DNA of 64,000 nt from Faucicola osloensis_B (GCA_964211495.1 CAXORL010000003.1:62001-126000), one strand, 5' to 3'. Positions 26,512 to 35,096 are shown, counted from the stretch's first letter. Notes: generated from the letters alone by a model not told the origin. Numbers and translations are program-made.

Positions 26512-27165
26512 ATGACGATGCTTTCATTCATAGAAACCTATCACCCAGCAACCACCTCAAAAAAAATGCTTGGACTGTTTGCTGTCACTGCCTCAATGAC
26601 AGGTTGTGCTACCTTGGGTGGCGGATTAACACCCACTCAGTGCCAACAAAGCAATTGGCAAACCATTGGTTATCAAGATGGTTTACTGGGTCGCAGTCAA
26701 GATTATATTCAAAAGCATATCAAGCAATGCGCTAAAGCCAATACTGTGCCTGATCAGCAACAGTGGCGACAAGGTCGTGAAGAAGGGTTAAAACGTTATT
26801 GCACACCGCTACGCGCTTACCAGTTGGGACGTGAAGGCTACGACTACCAGGATGTATGCCCACAATCGATGACGCTTGATTTGTTAAAAGCGCATGACGA
26901 AGGTTATCTCAACTACCAGCGTGAGCAAAGGCTAAATCAACTGTGGTACAACACCGACCCATTTTGGGGCTCACCCTTCTACGGTAGTCGTTTTGATGGT
27001 TGGGGCGGTTTAGATGATAGAGGGTCACGTCCGTATTATCCCCGCATCGCACCTAACAACCGCTACCCAAAATACAGTGATAACCATCAGCCTACATCAA
27101 GCCAACCTGTAGCGCCTAGCCCCGTTACCCCTAGCAATGATGCAACCATAGGTTCAAAAAAATAA
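26512..27165 (+). CDS. DUF2799 family lipoprotein
   Basis: A 217-residue putative lipoprotein. Start at 26512 is chosen because AAAGG (26500-26504) is seven bases upstream; 26482 and 26566 are alternatives. The signal ends in lipobox MTGC. The DUF2799 core follows: CQQSNWQTIGYQDGLLGRS, then REEGLKRYCTPLRAYQLGREGYDYQDVCP. The C-terminus is Gly/Tyr/Pro-rich low complexity. Function of the family is unknown. Confidence 0.8.
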   Translation: MTMLSFIETYHPATTSKKMLGLFAVTASMTGCATLGGGLTPTQCQQSNWQTIGYQDGLLGRSQDYIQKHIKQCAKANTVPDQQQWRQGREEGLKRYCTPLRAYQLGREGYDYQDVCPQSMTLDLLKAHDEGYLNYQREQRLNQLWYNTDPFWGSPFYGSRFDGWGGLDDRGSRPYYPRIAPNNRYPKYSDNHQPTSSQPVAPSPVTPSNDATIGSKK

Positions 27166-27199
27166 TCGCAGCTAAAATAAAAAACAACGCGACGAACTT

Positions 27200-27331
27200 A
27201 TGGTGAAATTTTGTTTTGAAATCTCATTGCGCAATCTCATTGAGCGATATAACCCGCTGCGTGATGACAATAATTTACAGGTTAAAACTAAAAAAGAAGC
27301 TTGGATTTATTTAACCGAGCTTCCTTATTAA
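27200..27331 (+). CDS. Possible 43-residue small ORF
   Basis: ATG 27200 to TAA 27331 encodes a protein-like peptide containing LRNLIERYNPL and EAWIYLTELPY. There is no ribosome binding site and its 3' end overlaps a weak hairpin (about 27295-27326). I list it as a candidate only; it could be chance. Confidence 0.2.
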   Translation: MVKFCFEISLRNLIERYNPLRDDNNLQVKTKKEAWIYLTELPY

Positions 27332-27422
27332 ACCAGTAGCTTATCGAGTCAACCGCTTATCACCTCAATAGCTTAACCCATTACATCAGCCAAAATAGCC
27401 GTGTGCTTGACCCGCTTGCTTA

Positions 27423-28628
27423 TCAAATCAAAGGATTAATGGTAGGTATTTTTTGGCTCTCAGCGTTTTGGTTGTCGTTGGATTTTCGAGGCGCTTTGTT
27501 TTTCTGAGATTTGGTGGGGTCAAAGGTTTGCACAGCGGGTGCGGTTGGCACGCCTTTTTGCTGAAGTTGCTCATCAATCTGCCCCGCTTGGATGTTTTCC
27601 CCTTCAAATACACGGATATGCTCATCACGCTTTAACTGCAAATTTTCAAAGTCAAACAACTCACGGTCAGCGAGCTGTGACGGTGCGACATTTTGCATCG
27701 CGCCGAATATCGAATCCAAGCGATTCGGGTATTGTTGATCCCATGTACGCAGCATGTCATTAATCATCGCCCGTTGTAGGTTTTCTTGACTGCCGCACAG
27801 GTTACAAGGAATAATCGGAAACTGCTTATAATTGGCATATTTGATAATGTCTTTTTCTTCCACATACGCAAGCGGACGAATCAAAATATTTTGCCCATCA
27901 TCCGATAACAGTTTTGGTGGCATCGCTTTGAGACTACCGCCGTGAAATAAATTTAAGAAAAACGTCGCCATGATATCATCACGGTGATGACCCAGTGCCA
28001 CTTTGGTTGCACCGATTTGTTTGGCAAATCCATATAACGAACCACGGCGCAGACGTGAACAGGCAGAACAGTAAGTTTTACCTTCTGGTACGATTTGCTT
28101 GACCACGCTATAGGTATCTTTTTCTAAAATATAATACGGAATGCCATGCTTGGTCAGATAATTGGGCAAAATATCTTCAGGGTAATCAGGTTGTTTTTGG
28201 TCAAGATTGACGGCAATCACATCAAACTGAATCGGTGCTATTTTCTTTAAGAACAATAAAATATCCAGTAAGGTAAAACTGTCTTTACCGCCTGAAATAC
28301 ACACCATGACCACATCACCGTCTTCAATCATGTTGTAGTCACGAATCGCCCAAGAGACCAGCTTACGTAATTTTTTTTGTAGCTTACGAAAACGCGCGGA
28401 TTTGATGTCATCGCGTTGACTGTCCCCTTTGGCATCGCCCAATGTTTGCTGCGCGTCATTTTTTAAAGCATCATTGTTTGACGCATCATCATCCCAATCA
28501 TTATCATCAAGCCCATCTATGTCACTATCTGAGTCTACGTCACTCTCTAATAGTTGGGCTGATAATTGGGGATTTAATTCAACGGCAGACATGGTTGCCG
28601 CTGGGTTTACAGAATTGTTTGATTGCAT
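27423..28628 (-). CDS. ttcA: tRNA 2-thiocytidine synthetase TtcA
   Basis: A 401-residue PP-loop ATPase that thiolates cytidine 32 of tRNA using a [4Fe-4S] cluster. The PP-loop SGGKDSFTLLDIL lies at about 110-122, and cluster cysteines occur in CSACSRLRRG and CNLCGSQ. The core is standard, but about 85 Asp/Asn-rich residues at the N-terminus and about 45 Lys/Asn/Pro-rich residues at the C-terminus are extra (E. coli TtcA has 311 residues). The start is uncertain; there is no clear ribosome binding site before 28628. Confidence 0.94.
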   Translation of the reverse strand: MQSNNSVNPAATMSAVELNPQLSAQLLESDVDSDSDIDGLDDNDWDDDASNNDALKNDAQQTLGDAKGDSQRDDIKSARFRKLQKKLRKLVSWAIRDYNMIEDGDVVMVCISGGKDSFTLLDILLFLKKIAPIQFDVIAVNLDQKQPDYPEDILPNYLTKHGIPYYILEKDTYSVVKQIVPEGKTYCSACSRLRRGSLYGFAKQIGATKVALGHHRDDIMATFFLNLFHGGSLKAMPPKLLSDDGQNILIRPLAYVEEKDIIKYANYKQFPIIPCNLCGSQENLQRAMINDMLRTWDQQYPNRLDSIFGAMQNVAPSQLADRELFDFENLQLKRDEHIRVFEGENIQAGQIDEQLQQKGVPTAPAVQTFDPTKSQKNKAPRKSNDNQNAESQKIPTINPLI

Positions 28629-28722
28629 AAAATACCTAACTGATGATAAACCAATAAATAAAAATATGAGGACGCTTCAGCTATCAACGACGCGTAATTG
28701 ATTGGGATAATTGCAAATAAAA

Positions 28723-28770
28723 AAGCATTTAGCGTAAGGCGGACTAAAATACCACCCACAATAAATGCTT
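28723..28770 (-). terminator. Probable terminator downstream of perM-like gene
   Basis: On the minus strand AAGCATTTA pairs with TAAATGCTT (9 bp, 30-base loop) and a T tract follows. It lies just after the larger inverted repeat at 28785-28829. Confidence 0.5.
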
Positions 28771-28784
28771 GATTGAGCGTATCT

Positions 28785-28829
28785 ATAGCCGCCTATCGGA
28801 TAGGAAATGCTTATCAGATAGGCGGCTAT
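28785..28829. repeat. 13-bp perfect inverted repeat
   Basis: ATAGCCGCCTATC (28785-28797) and GATAGGCGGCTAT (28817-28829) around a 19-base spacer that itself carries another GATAGG. It is GC-rich in an AT-rich gap and has no T tract. It could be an mRNA-stabilising hairpin of the perM-like gene or a dispersed REP-like element. Confidence 0.6.
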
Positions 28830-28879
28830 TATACGGCAAAATTACGCGCTTGTAGTCACTTGAATGACAGCTTGCTGTT

Positions 28880-30106
28880 TTAGAACATATTTTTTATCCG
28901 CGTCATCCAACTGGTGTTGGCTTTTTCAATTTTTTCGGCAATTTCCTTTTGTTGTTGCTCTAATTTGACATCCATCAAATTTTCTTCTTTAAACAAACTA
29001 TACTGGGCATCGCCTTTATAAAACTCAGTTTCACGGTAACTGTCATACGCATGTTGGAACAGTACATTGAGTACAGCGGCGAGCGGCAAAGCAATCAGCA
29101 TACCGGCAATGCCTGCCAGTGCCGCCCCTGCAAGGACCGCAAACATCACCCACAGCGGAGATAAACCAATTTTATCACCCAACAATAACGGCTGCAAAAC
29201 ATAACCTTCAACCGCCTGCCCTACCATAAAGGCACCGACAATTAGTAGTAAATGTACCCAGTCCACGCCAAATTGAAACAGCCCTGCAATAATCGCCGCA
29301 ATAAAGCCAAGGGTAAAGCCAAGATACGGCACAAAACTTGCGATACCCGCTATCATACCGATGATAAGACCGACTTTAAGTCCAATGAGTTGCAATTGCA
29401 CCGCATACACCATACCGAGCAACACCATCACCAGTAGCTGACCTTTGATAAATGACATCAACGCTTCATCACTTTCTTTGGCGATACGATAGACCGATGG
29501 AATATAACGGTTAGGAATCATATGACGCATTTTTACCAAGCGCTCATCCCAATTATATAAAAAATAAAACATCAAAATCGGCACCAGTACCACAATGCCC
29601 GCCACGTTGATTACATTCATGCCTGATAACATTAAATTGGTAAAAAATGAGCGCGCATCGGTGATATTGTAGTTTTCTTTGAGAAAATCGACCAAGCCTT
29701 TAGACATATCGCGTACTTGCATGGCAGGCAAGCGTATCGGCGTGTGAGAACGCACCCAGCCTCGCAGCGTATTGTTATAATAGTCAATTGCTGTCGGTAC
29801 ATACTTCCATGCCGATTGTAACTGCTCCCACACCAGTGGAATGAGCCACCAAAGTATCAATCCAATCATTAGCGCAGTGGACAAATATACCAGCAAAATT
29901 GCCACCCAGCGGCGAATGTGTGCCTTGTCCTGTAATTTTTGCACCAGCGGATTAATCGCATACGATAAAATAAATGCTACCAAAAATGGCAAAATTACCG
30001 ATTGTAATTGATAAATGATATAGCCTATTGCAACCAAAAATAGCGATATAAATACCCGTTTGAAAAATACATCTTTCGTAAATCGATAAGGGGATGGGTT
30101 GTACAT
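28880..30106 (-). CDS. AI-2E family permease, PerM-like
   Basis: A 408-residue inner-membrane protein with about eight hydrophobic segments in the AI-2E/PerM arrangement: paired helices near residues 17-48, then a soluble loop, then a helix cluster with LGLMVYAVQLQLIGL-type and PYLGFTLGFIAAI segments and a glycine-rich AVLAGAALAGIAGMLIALPLAA. Members are variously described as autoinducer-2 exporters or Na+/H+ antiporters; the substrate here is unknown. GAGGAA precedes the ATG. Confidence 0.85.
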   Translation of the reverse strand: MYNPSPYRFTKDVFFKRVFISLFLVAIGYIIYQLQSVILPFLVAFILSYAINPLVQKLQDKAHIRRWVAILLVYLSTALMIGLILWWLIPLVWEQLQSAWKYVPTAIDYYNNTLRGWVRSHTPIRLPAMQVRDMSKGLVDFLKENYNITDARSFFTNLMLSGMNVINVAGIVVLVPILMFYFLYNWDERLVKMRHMIPNRYIPSVYRIAKESDEALMSFIKGQLLVMVLLGMVYAVQLQLIGLKVGLIIGMIAGIASFVPYLGFTLGFIAAIIAGLFQFGVDWVHLLLIVGAFMVGQAVEGYVLQPLLLGDKIGLSPLWVMFAVLAGAALAGIAGMLIALPLAAVLNVLFQHAYDSYRETEFYKGDAQYSLFKEENLMDVKLEQQQKEIAEKIEKANTSWMTRIKNMF

Positions 30107-30312
30107 AGGTTCCTCAAAAAAGCCAAATACGCCAAAAATATAAGGGTAAAGTTAAATAAAAGACGGTCACTGCCATCGTTGTATTTTCGACTAATTTTAG
30201 GTAATTTGACAAAAATAGATAGCGCAAACTGCACAACTCATACAAATATTTAAAGCTATGTTATAAAGCCCTATCACATTTATGGTACTAGAATGCGTCA
30301 TCAACGATAAAC

Positions 30313-30326
30313 GCCTAATATTAGCC
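30313..30326. repeat. Near-palindromic 14-mer, copy 2
   Basis: GCCTAATATTAGCC, identical to 10440-10453, in the purM upstream region; both copies are preceded by GATAA within three bases. Confidence 0.5.
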
Positions 30327-30372
30327 AGGTAGGAAAGCGATGGATTATTTTTCTTTTTGATGGGAATTTGGG

Positions 30373-30378
30373 TATAAT
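30373..30378 (+). promoter_or_regulatory. Probable -10 element of purM
   Basis: A perfect TATAAT 42 bases upstream of the start codon. The -35 region (TTCTTT, 30351-30356) is poor. Confidence 0.4.
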
Positions 30379-30420
30379 GCGCGTATTACTTTTCCCAATG
30401 ATTCTGGCGATAGGAAGACC

Positions 30421-31467
30421 ATGACTACACAACCCACTTCGTTAAGTTATAAAGATGCTGGCGTCGATATCGATGCTGGCGAAGCGTTAGTTCAGCGCAT
30501 TAAATCAGTTGCCAAAGCAACTAGCCGCTCTGAAGTAGTCGGTGGTTTGGGTGGATTTGGCGCCTTGTGCCGTATTCCGCAAGGCTATAAATCCCCTTTA
30601 TTGGTCTCAGGGACTGATGGTGTCGGTACCAAACTCAAACTGGCTTTACAACTGCAGCAGCACGACACCATTGGTCAAGACTTAGTAGCGATGTGTGTCA
30701 ATGACCTGCTAGTCTGTGGCGCCGAGCCATTATTTTTCTTGGATTATTATGCCACAGGAAAACTAGACGTCGATACCGCGGCAACGGTTATCACCGGTAT
30801 CGGTGACGGCTGTAAATTGGCAAATTGTGCGCTCATCGGTGGTGAGACCGCTGAAATGCCAGGGATGTACCAAGATGAAGACTATGATTTGGCAGGTTTT
30901 TGTGTGGGCGTCGTCGAAGAGTCGGAAGTGATCACGGGTAAAAACGTTGCCAACAGTGATGTGTTAATCGGTATCGCCTCTAGCGGCGTGCATTCAAATG
31001 GTTACTCACTGGTGCGTAAAGTCATTGAAGTCAGCGGTGCCGATGTTGCCACTGAACAATTAGACGGCAAAGCATTAAAAGACGTGTTGATGGCACCGAC
31101 AAAAATCTATGTCAAAGCCATTGGACAACTACAAAAAACCTTGGGCAATGCAAACTTGCATGCGATGGCACATATCACCGGTGGCGGCTTGACTGAGAAC
31201 CTACCACGCGTATTGCCCGACCATTTGGCGGCGCAAATTGATGTAAATTCTTGGACATTCCCGCCTGTGTTCCAATGGCTTCAGCAAAAAGGTCATATCG
31301 AGCAGATGGAAATGTACCGCACCTTTAACTGCGGTGTGGGTTTTGTCGTCGTGGTACCGGCAGATAAAGCAGACCAAGCCATTGACTTACTCAATGACCA
31401 AGGCGAAACCGCATGGAAATTGGGTGAAATCGTTGAAAGAACAGGCGATGCGGTAACCTATCGTTAA
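30421..31467 (+). CDS. purM: Phosphoribosylformylglycinamidine cyclo-ligase (AIR synthetase)
   Basis: A 348-residue enzyme of step five in purine synthesis. SLSYKDAGVDIDAGEALV at the N-terminus, GTDGVGTKLKLA, GEPLFFLDYYATG-like loop (here GAEPLFFLDYYATG), IGGETAEMPGMY, SSGVHSNGYSLVR and ITGGGLTENLPRVL are all present. AGGAAG precedes the ATG. In many Proteobacteria purM and purN form an operon; here a terminator and a 150-base gap separate them. Confidence 0.97.
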   Translation: MTTQPTSLSYKDAGVDIDAGEALVQRIKSVAKATSRSEVVGGLGGFGALCRIPQGYKSPLLVSGTDGVGTKLKLALQLQQHDTIGQDLVAMCVNDLLVCGAEPLFFLDYYATGKLDVDTAATVITGIGDGCKLANCALIGGETAEMPGMYQDEDYDLAGFCVGVVEESEVITGKNVANSDVLIGIASSGVHSNGYSLVRKVIEVSGADVATEQLDGKALKDVLMAPTKIYVKAIGQLQKTLGNANLHAMAHITGGGLTENLPRVLPDHLAAQIDVNSWTFPPVFQWLQQKGHIEQMEMYRTFNCGVGFVVVVPADKADQAIDLLNDQGETAWKLGEIVERTGDAVTYR

Positions 31468-31520
31468 TTTTATCAGCGACTAGACTCATTAGGGTATTTT
31501 ATTATTGGGCTATTTTTTCA

Positions 31521-31568
31521 TTAAGCTAATTTACCCTTGAGCTAATTTACCATTAAGCTAGTTTAAAA
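31521..31568. repeat. 16-base degenerate tandem repeat x3
   Basis: TTAAGCTAATTTACCC, TTGAGCTAATTTACCA and TTAAGCTAGTTTAAAA stand back to back between purM and its terminator. Confidence 0.75.
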
Positions 31569-31595
31569 GGTGCGTTTTTACGCACCTTACTTTTT
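31567..31595 (+). terminator. Terminator of purM
   Basis: Stem AAGGTGCG / CGCACCTT (31567-31574 with 31581-31588) with a 6-base loop, then ACTTTTT. Confidence 0.85.
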
Positions 31596-31619
31596 CCAAC
31601 CTATTGCTTTGCTATCATT

Positions 31620-32324
31620 ATGAAGTTGAACATGACAAACCCTATCCCGTTAAGAATTGCCGTCCTCGTCTCTGGCAGTGGCAGTAACCTGCAAGTATTA
31701 ATTGATAAGCAGCTACAGCAACTATTGAACATTCAAATCGTGGGCGTGATTAGCAATAAAGCCGATGCCTACGCGCTTGAGCGCATTCGCCTTGCCAATA
31801 AGCAGCAAGCAAATATTGCAACCGCGGTGATTGAGCGTGACGATAACGGCAAAAAATACACCCGTGTCGGTTTTGAGCAAAAAGCCCTTGCTGTGTTAAA
31901 TGAATGGCAACCTGATTTAGTGGTATTGGCAGGATTTATGCGGATTTTAACGCCGCTGTTTATTGATGGTGTCACCAGCAAGGATGGTTTAAACGTGCCG
32001 ATGATAAATCTGCACCCGTCACTGCTACCCAATTATAAAGGCTTAGACACCCATACCCGCGTGCTACAATCTGGCGAGCGCTATCATGGTTGCAGCGTGC
32101 ATTTGGTAACGAGCGAACTCGATGCGGGGGAAGTCATCGCCCAAGCGGTTACCTGCGTCAACGCGGCTGAGAATGCTAGCCAATTACAACAGCGCGTTCA
32201 TGCGATGGAGCACCAATTGCTGCCTATGGTGGTGGGGTTATTTGCTGAGCGGATTATTTCGCTTAACAATAACCAACTCACCAACCGCCTTGGACTCAAT
32301 TTGCCTATCAAGTTATGGTTATAG
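31620..32324 (+). CDS. purN: Phosphoribosylglycinamide formyltransferase
   Basis: A 234-residue enzyme of step three in purine synthesis. VLVSGSGSNLQVLID near the N-terminus binds the phosphate. The formyl-THF site shows VLAGFMRIL, INLHPSLLPNYKGLDTH with the catalytic Asn/His, and GCSVHLVTSELDAGEVI with the catalytic Asp. The start may be 31620 or 31632; neither has a clear ribosome binding site. Confidence 0.94.
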   Translation: MKLNMTNPIPLRIAVLVSGSGSNLQVLIDKQLQQLLNIQIVGVISNKADAYALERIRLANKQQANIATAVIERDDNGKKYTRVGFEQKALAVLNEWQPDLVVLAGFMRILTPLFIDGVTSKDGLNVPMINLHPSLLPNYKGLDTHTRVLQSGERYHGCSVHLVTSELDAGEVIAQAVTCVNAAENASQLQQRVHAMEHQLLPMVVGLFAERIISLNNNQLTNRLGLNLPIKLWL

Positions 32325-32344
32325 TTAAATTATGGCGATAGTCA

Positions 32345-32380
32345 AAAAAAACGCCTACAATCAAATTTAGGCGTTTTTTT
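32345..32380. terminator. Bidirectional terminator, purN / ubiA
   Basis: A-run, stem ACGCCTA / TAGGCGT with a 10-base loop, and T-run; perfect palindrome over about 13 bp per arm. Confidence 0.92.
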
Positions 32381-32394
32381 ATGTTTATCACAGT

Positions 32395-33306
32395 TTAGCC
32401 TCGAAGTGCCGATACACTCAATATCACGATTAGCAAAAATACATAGCGCCCTACCCACACGTTATCTAAAAATGCGTTAAAGCAAAGCTTACGGTCATAG
32501 GTGAGACATTGTTTATTTTGCCGGTAAAACATGGCAACGATAGGTAGCAGCGCCAATACTGAAAGCGCGCCAAAATAATGCCAAAACACGCCCGCCAAAC
32601 TGAGCAAAAATACCCCTTGAAGTAGGCTAATTATCAACACATCATATTTACCAAATAAAATCGCGGTAGATTTGACCCCGATTTTTAAATCATCCTCACG
32701 ATCTGCCATCGCATATTGGGTATCATACGCCACTGTCCAGCACATATAGCCGAAAAACAGCAGCCAGCACCAAATATCAACCTCGGTCTGGCCCGTTAAT
32801 ACTTGCGATACCGCAACATACGCCATCGGAATCGCCCAGCCGAAAGCCGCCGCCAAAAACACTTGCGGCAAATGGGTAAAACGTTTCATAAACGGATAGA
32901 TAAACGCCAACGCCACCGCACCAAACGACCAAATAAAAACCTGCACAGGCAAAAATACTAATAATGCTGCACTCATCCAAGATAAAATTAAAAACGTCCA
33001 AACCGCTTCTTTACCCGTCAAGCGACCATCCGCCAGCGGTCTACCTTTGGTTCGCGACACATGCCCATCGACTTTTCTGTCAGCAAAGTCATTGATGGCA
33101 CAGCCTGCCGCTCGCATCAACACCGCACCCGTCGCAAAGATTGCCACCACATGCCAAGGGGGGAGTTGCTCAAACCCTTTTGCCGCCAAAAACACCGCCC
33201 ATAAAGTCGACCAGAACACCAGCTCAATGCCCACAGGCTTATCAAAGCGGGTCAAGTGAATATAAGCTTGTAGCTTATCTTTAAAAGACAGAGTGTGGGT
33301 AGTCAT
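32395..33306 (-). CDS. ubiA: 4-hydroxybenzoate octaprenyltransferase
   Basis: A 303-residue membrane prenyltransferase of ubiquinone synthesis. The start at 33306 is chosen because the preceding 50 in-frame residues overlap the neighbouring gene and a repeat, while 33306 gives the family N-terminus (HLTRFDKPVGIELVFWSTLWA). The first Asp-rich motif is NDFADRKVDGHVSRTKGRPLADG and the second DTQYAMADREDDLKIGVKSTA. About eight transmembrane helices. The ubiC partner is not adjacent. Confidence 0.95.
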   Translation of the reverse strand: MTTHTLSFKDKLQAYIHLTRFDKPVGIELVFWSTLWAVFLAAKGFEQLPPWHVVAIFATGAVLMRAAGCAINDFADRKVDGHVSRTKGRPLADGRLTGKEAVWTFLILSWMSAALLVFLPVQVFIWSFGAVALAFIYPFMKRFTHLPQVFLAAAFGWAIPMAYVAVSQVLTGQTEVDIWCWLLFFGYMCWTVAYDTQYAMADREDDLKIGVKSTAILFGKYDVLIISLLQGVFLLSLAGVFWHYFGALSVLALLPIVAMFYRQNKQCLTYDRKLCFNAFLDNVWVGRYVFLLIVILSVSALRG

Positions 33307-33359
33307 AGAATTGTTAATTAAACTAATCAAAAAGGAATAGAAGGTTAACGCTAGCGTAG

Positions 33360-33413
33360 CGCTAGGCAATGGTGTCACGCTAAGCAATAGTGTAACGCTA
33401 AATGTTAGCCAAA
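33360..33413. repeat. 18-base degenerate tandem repeat
   Basis: CGCTAGGCAATGGTGTCA (33360-33377) and CGCTAAGCAATAGTGTAA (33378-33395) match at 15 of 18 positions; a third, weaker unit starts CGCTAAAT at 33396. It lies between ubiA and the BioC-like gene. Confidence 0.65.
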
Positions 33414-33439
33414 TCGTCGATAAATTTGTTACCTTAACC

Positions 33440-34264
33440 TTACAGCTGTAAGCCAATCATCAGCAGTTGGTAATCCAGCCCAATCGGTGCTTGGTCTTGC
33501 AAATAGCGTCTAAATGTCGCCGTATCGATGCTGTCTTTGCCAGAGACGGCGCCGCCCATTTGCTTGAGATTTTTTAACAGACTTTTTAAATTGTCATAAG
33601 AAACAGCAAACGATTGCTCGGCTTGATACATTAGTGTGCCTTGACGCTGTTGCCGCAAGGTCTCTATCGCCGCTAGCCAAGCGTGACTGGGTAAAAAATC
33701 AAAAACAGGTAACTTGGGAAAGCGCTGACGGACTTCATGAAAAGAACCTGCCACCGGAATCGCCAAATGCAGCTGACCTTTGGTTTTGACGATGCGCCCA
33801 AGCTCTGCGATAACGCTTGGCGATGTCCAATGAAGGGCAAAACTACTCATCACCAAATCGGCAGATTGATTTGCCAATGCCATATCTGCCATATTGGCGC
33901 AGAGCGCTTGGCTGTGCAGCGTCATTGTGGAAGTTGGTAGCGACGAGACTGGGGTAGATGACAGCGGCATCGACAAAAGATGAGCGACTCGCTGTCGCCA
34001 TATTGCGAGCATACTGGCAGCAGTATCGACACCATATAACTGAGCGGAAGTTAACGCTGAGTTTTGTAAAAACTTTGACATCACTGCCTGAGTCAATTTT
34101 CCTGTGCCACAGCCCACATCAACCACGCACATATCGGTTACGCCGGTATGGTAACGCACAACAAGCTGCGCCAAGTGCTCTGCCACCTGAGATTGAATCG
34201 GTGTGGCGGCATCGTATGAGGTGGCAAATTGTTCAAAAACAGGGGTAACAGTACAGGACATCAT
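33440..34264 (-). CDS. BioC-like SAM-dependent methyltransferase
   Basis: A 274-residue methyltransferase. The N-terminus FEQFATSYDAATPIQSQVAEHL resembles BioC, the malonyl-ACP O-methyltransferase of biotin synthesis. Motif I is VVDVGCGTGKLTQAV (about 47-61), and later LVMSSFALHWTSP and GRIVKTKGQLHLAIPV match the BioC order. No other bio gene is adjacent, so the assignment is tentative. The protein is Ser/Thr-rich around residues 100-115. It starts 16 bases after the stop of the MBL-fold gene and probably shares its transcript. Confidence 0.7.
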   Translation of the reverse strand: MMSCTVTPVFEQFATSYDAATPIQSQVAEHLAQLVVRYHTGVTDMCVVDVGCGTGKLTQAVMSKFLQNSALTSAQLYGVDTAASMLAIWRQRVAHLLSMPLSSTPVSSLPTSTMTLHSQALCANMADMALANQSADLVMSSFALHWTSPSVIAELGRIVKTKGQLHLAIPVAGSFHEVRQRFPKLPVFDFLPSHAWLAAIETLRQQRQGTLMYQAEQSFAVSYDNLKSLLKNLKQMGGAVSGKDSIDTATFRRYLQDQAPIGLDYQLLMIGLQL

Positions 34265-34280
34265 CGACTAAAGCAACAAA

Positions 34281-35096
34281 TCAGTCAACTTTAACACTAT
34301 TAATTAGCCCTGCATAGTCATAATCGTCTTGTGTGAGCAAATCAACCCCGCAAGGCAAATTGCCTATCCAATCCAAAAAGCGATTAATCATGGCTTTGCC
34401 AACAAAAGATTTGCCATGCTGCGGCACAATCATTTCGACATCTAACTGCCGAACCGCATCTGCCCAAAAACGGGTGACTTTATTACTGACCATGTAGCGC
34501 TGATGAAACCCTCGCATGGTCGGAATATGGGAGTCAAAATCTTCCACTGGCACATTCGCATCACCCAACAACGAAGCGCCCATATCGCCTGAAAATAAAA
34601 TTTTGCTGATGGGGTCATAAAATTGAAAATTACCTTCTGAATGCAGAAAGTGCGCAGGCAAAGCAAATAACTGCGTTTTACCCAAAGGCAACACCGCGCC
34701 TTCATCCGGCAGCGCAATCAAGCGCTTAAGATACCCTTCTTGCAGTCGGTCAGTGGTAAACGCGGAATTAAGATGCGGTAAAAAACGCTCCCACAATCTT
34801 GAGATGACGATATTGGCTTGGGTATGCAATAGCCAACGCGGCAATGACGCAATGATATCGGGGTCTTGGTGTGAGCCAATCACATAGCGGATATGCCTTA
34901 TATCAGTATGTTTGAGTAGTGCTAGGGTGAGCGGCGTATAGGTCAAATCCCCACCTGGGTCAATAACCGCACCGACAGTTTCTTCATCTGAGTGCAAAAT
35001 TAAAAATTGATTGGACTGAATACCGTCACCTTTTACCAAATCACTAAACATAATGCACTGATGCTTGCCATTATCAAAAATTATTTTACCACTCAT
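34281..35096 (-). CDS. MBL-fold protein resembling oxygen-binding diiron proteins
   Basis: A 271-residue metallo-beta-lactamase-fold protein. The metal motif is GSHQDPDI (about 94-101), like the SHxDPD of the ODP/flavodiiron branch rather than the usual HxHxDH. Further ligands occur in PAHFLHSEGNFQFYD, ILFSGDMGASLLG and IVPQHGKSF. There is no flavodoxin domain, so it is not a complete flavodiiron protein. A redox or oxygen-related role is suggested by family only. Likely cotranscribed with the BioC-like gene. Confidence 0.75.
   Translation of the reverse strand: MSGKIIFDNGKHQCIMFSDLVKGDGIQSNQFLILHSDEETVGAVIDPGGDLTYTPLTLALLKHTDIRHIRYVIGSHQDPDIIASLPRWLLHTQANIVISRLWERFLPHLNSAFTTDRLQEGYLKRLIALPDEGAVLPLGKTQLFALPAHFLHSEGNFQFYDPISKILFSGDMGASLLGDANVPVEDFDSHIPTMRGFHQRYMVSNKVTRFWADAVRQLDVEMIVPQHGKSFVGKAMINRFLDWIGNLPCGVDLLTQDDYDYAGLINSVKVD

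Larger units (their letters stand above)
30107..30420. other. Divergent intergenic region, perM-like / purM
   Basis: About 314 bases carrying the palindromic 14-mer copy 2 (30313-30326) and a purM promoter element. I see no gene. Confidence 0.5.

Noticed and set aside
33307..33456. Upstream extension of ubiA
   Set aside because: It overlaps the end of the BioC-like gene and a tandem repeat; the 33306 ATG matches the family start.
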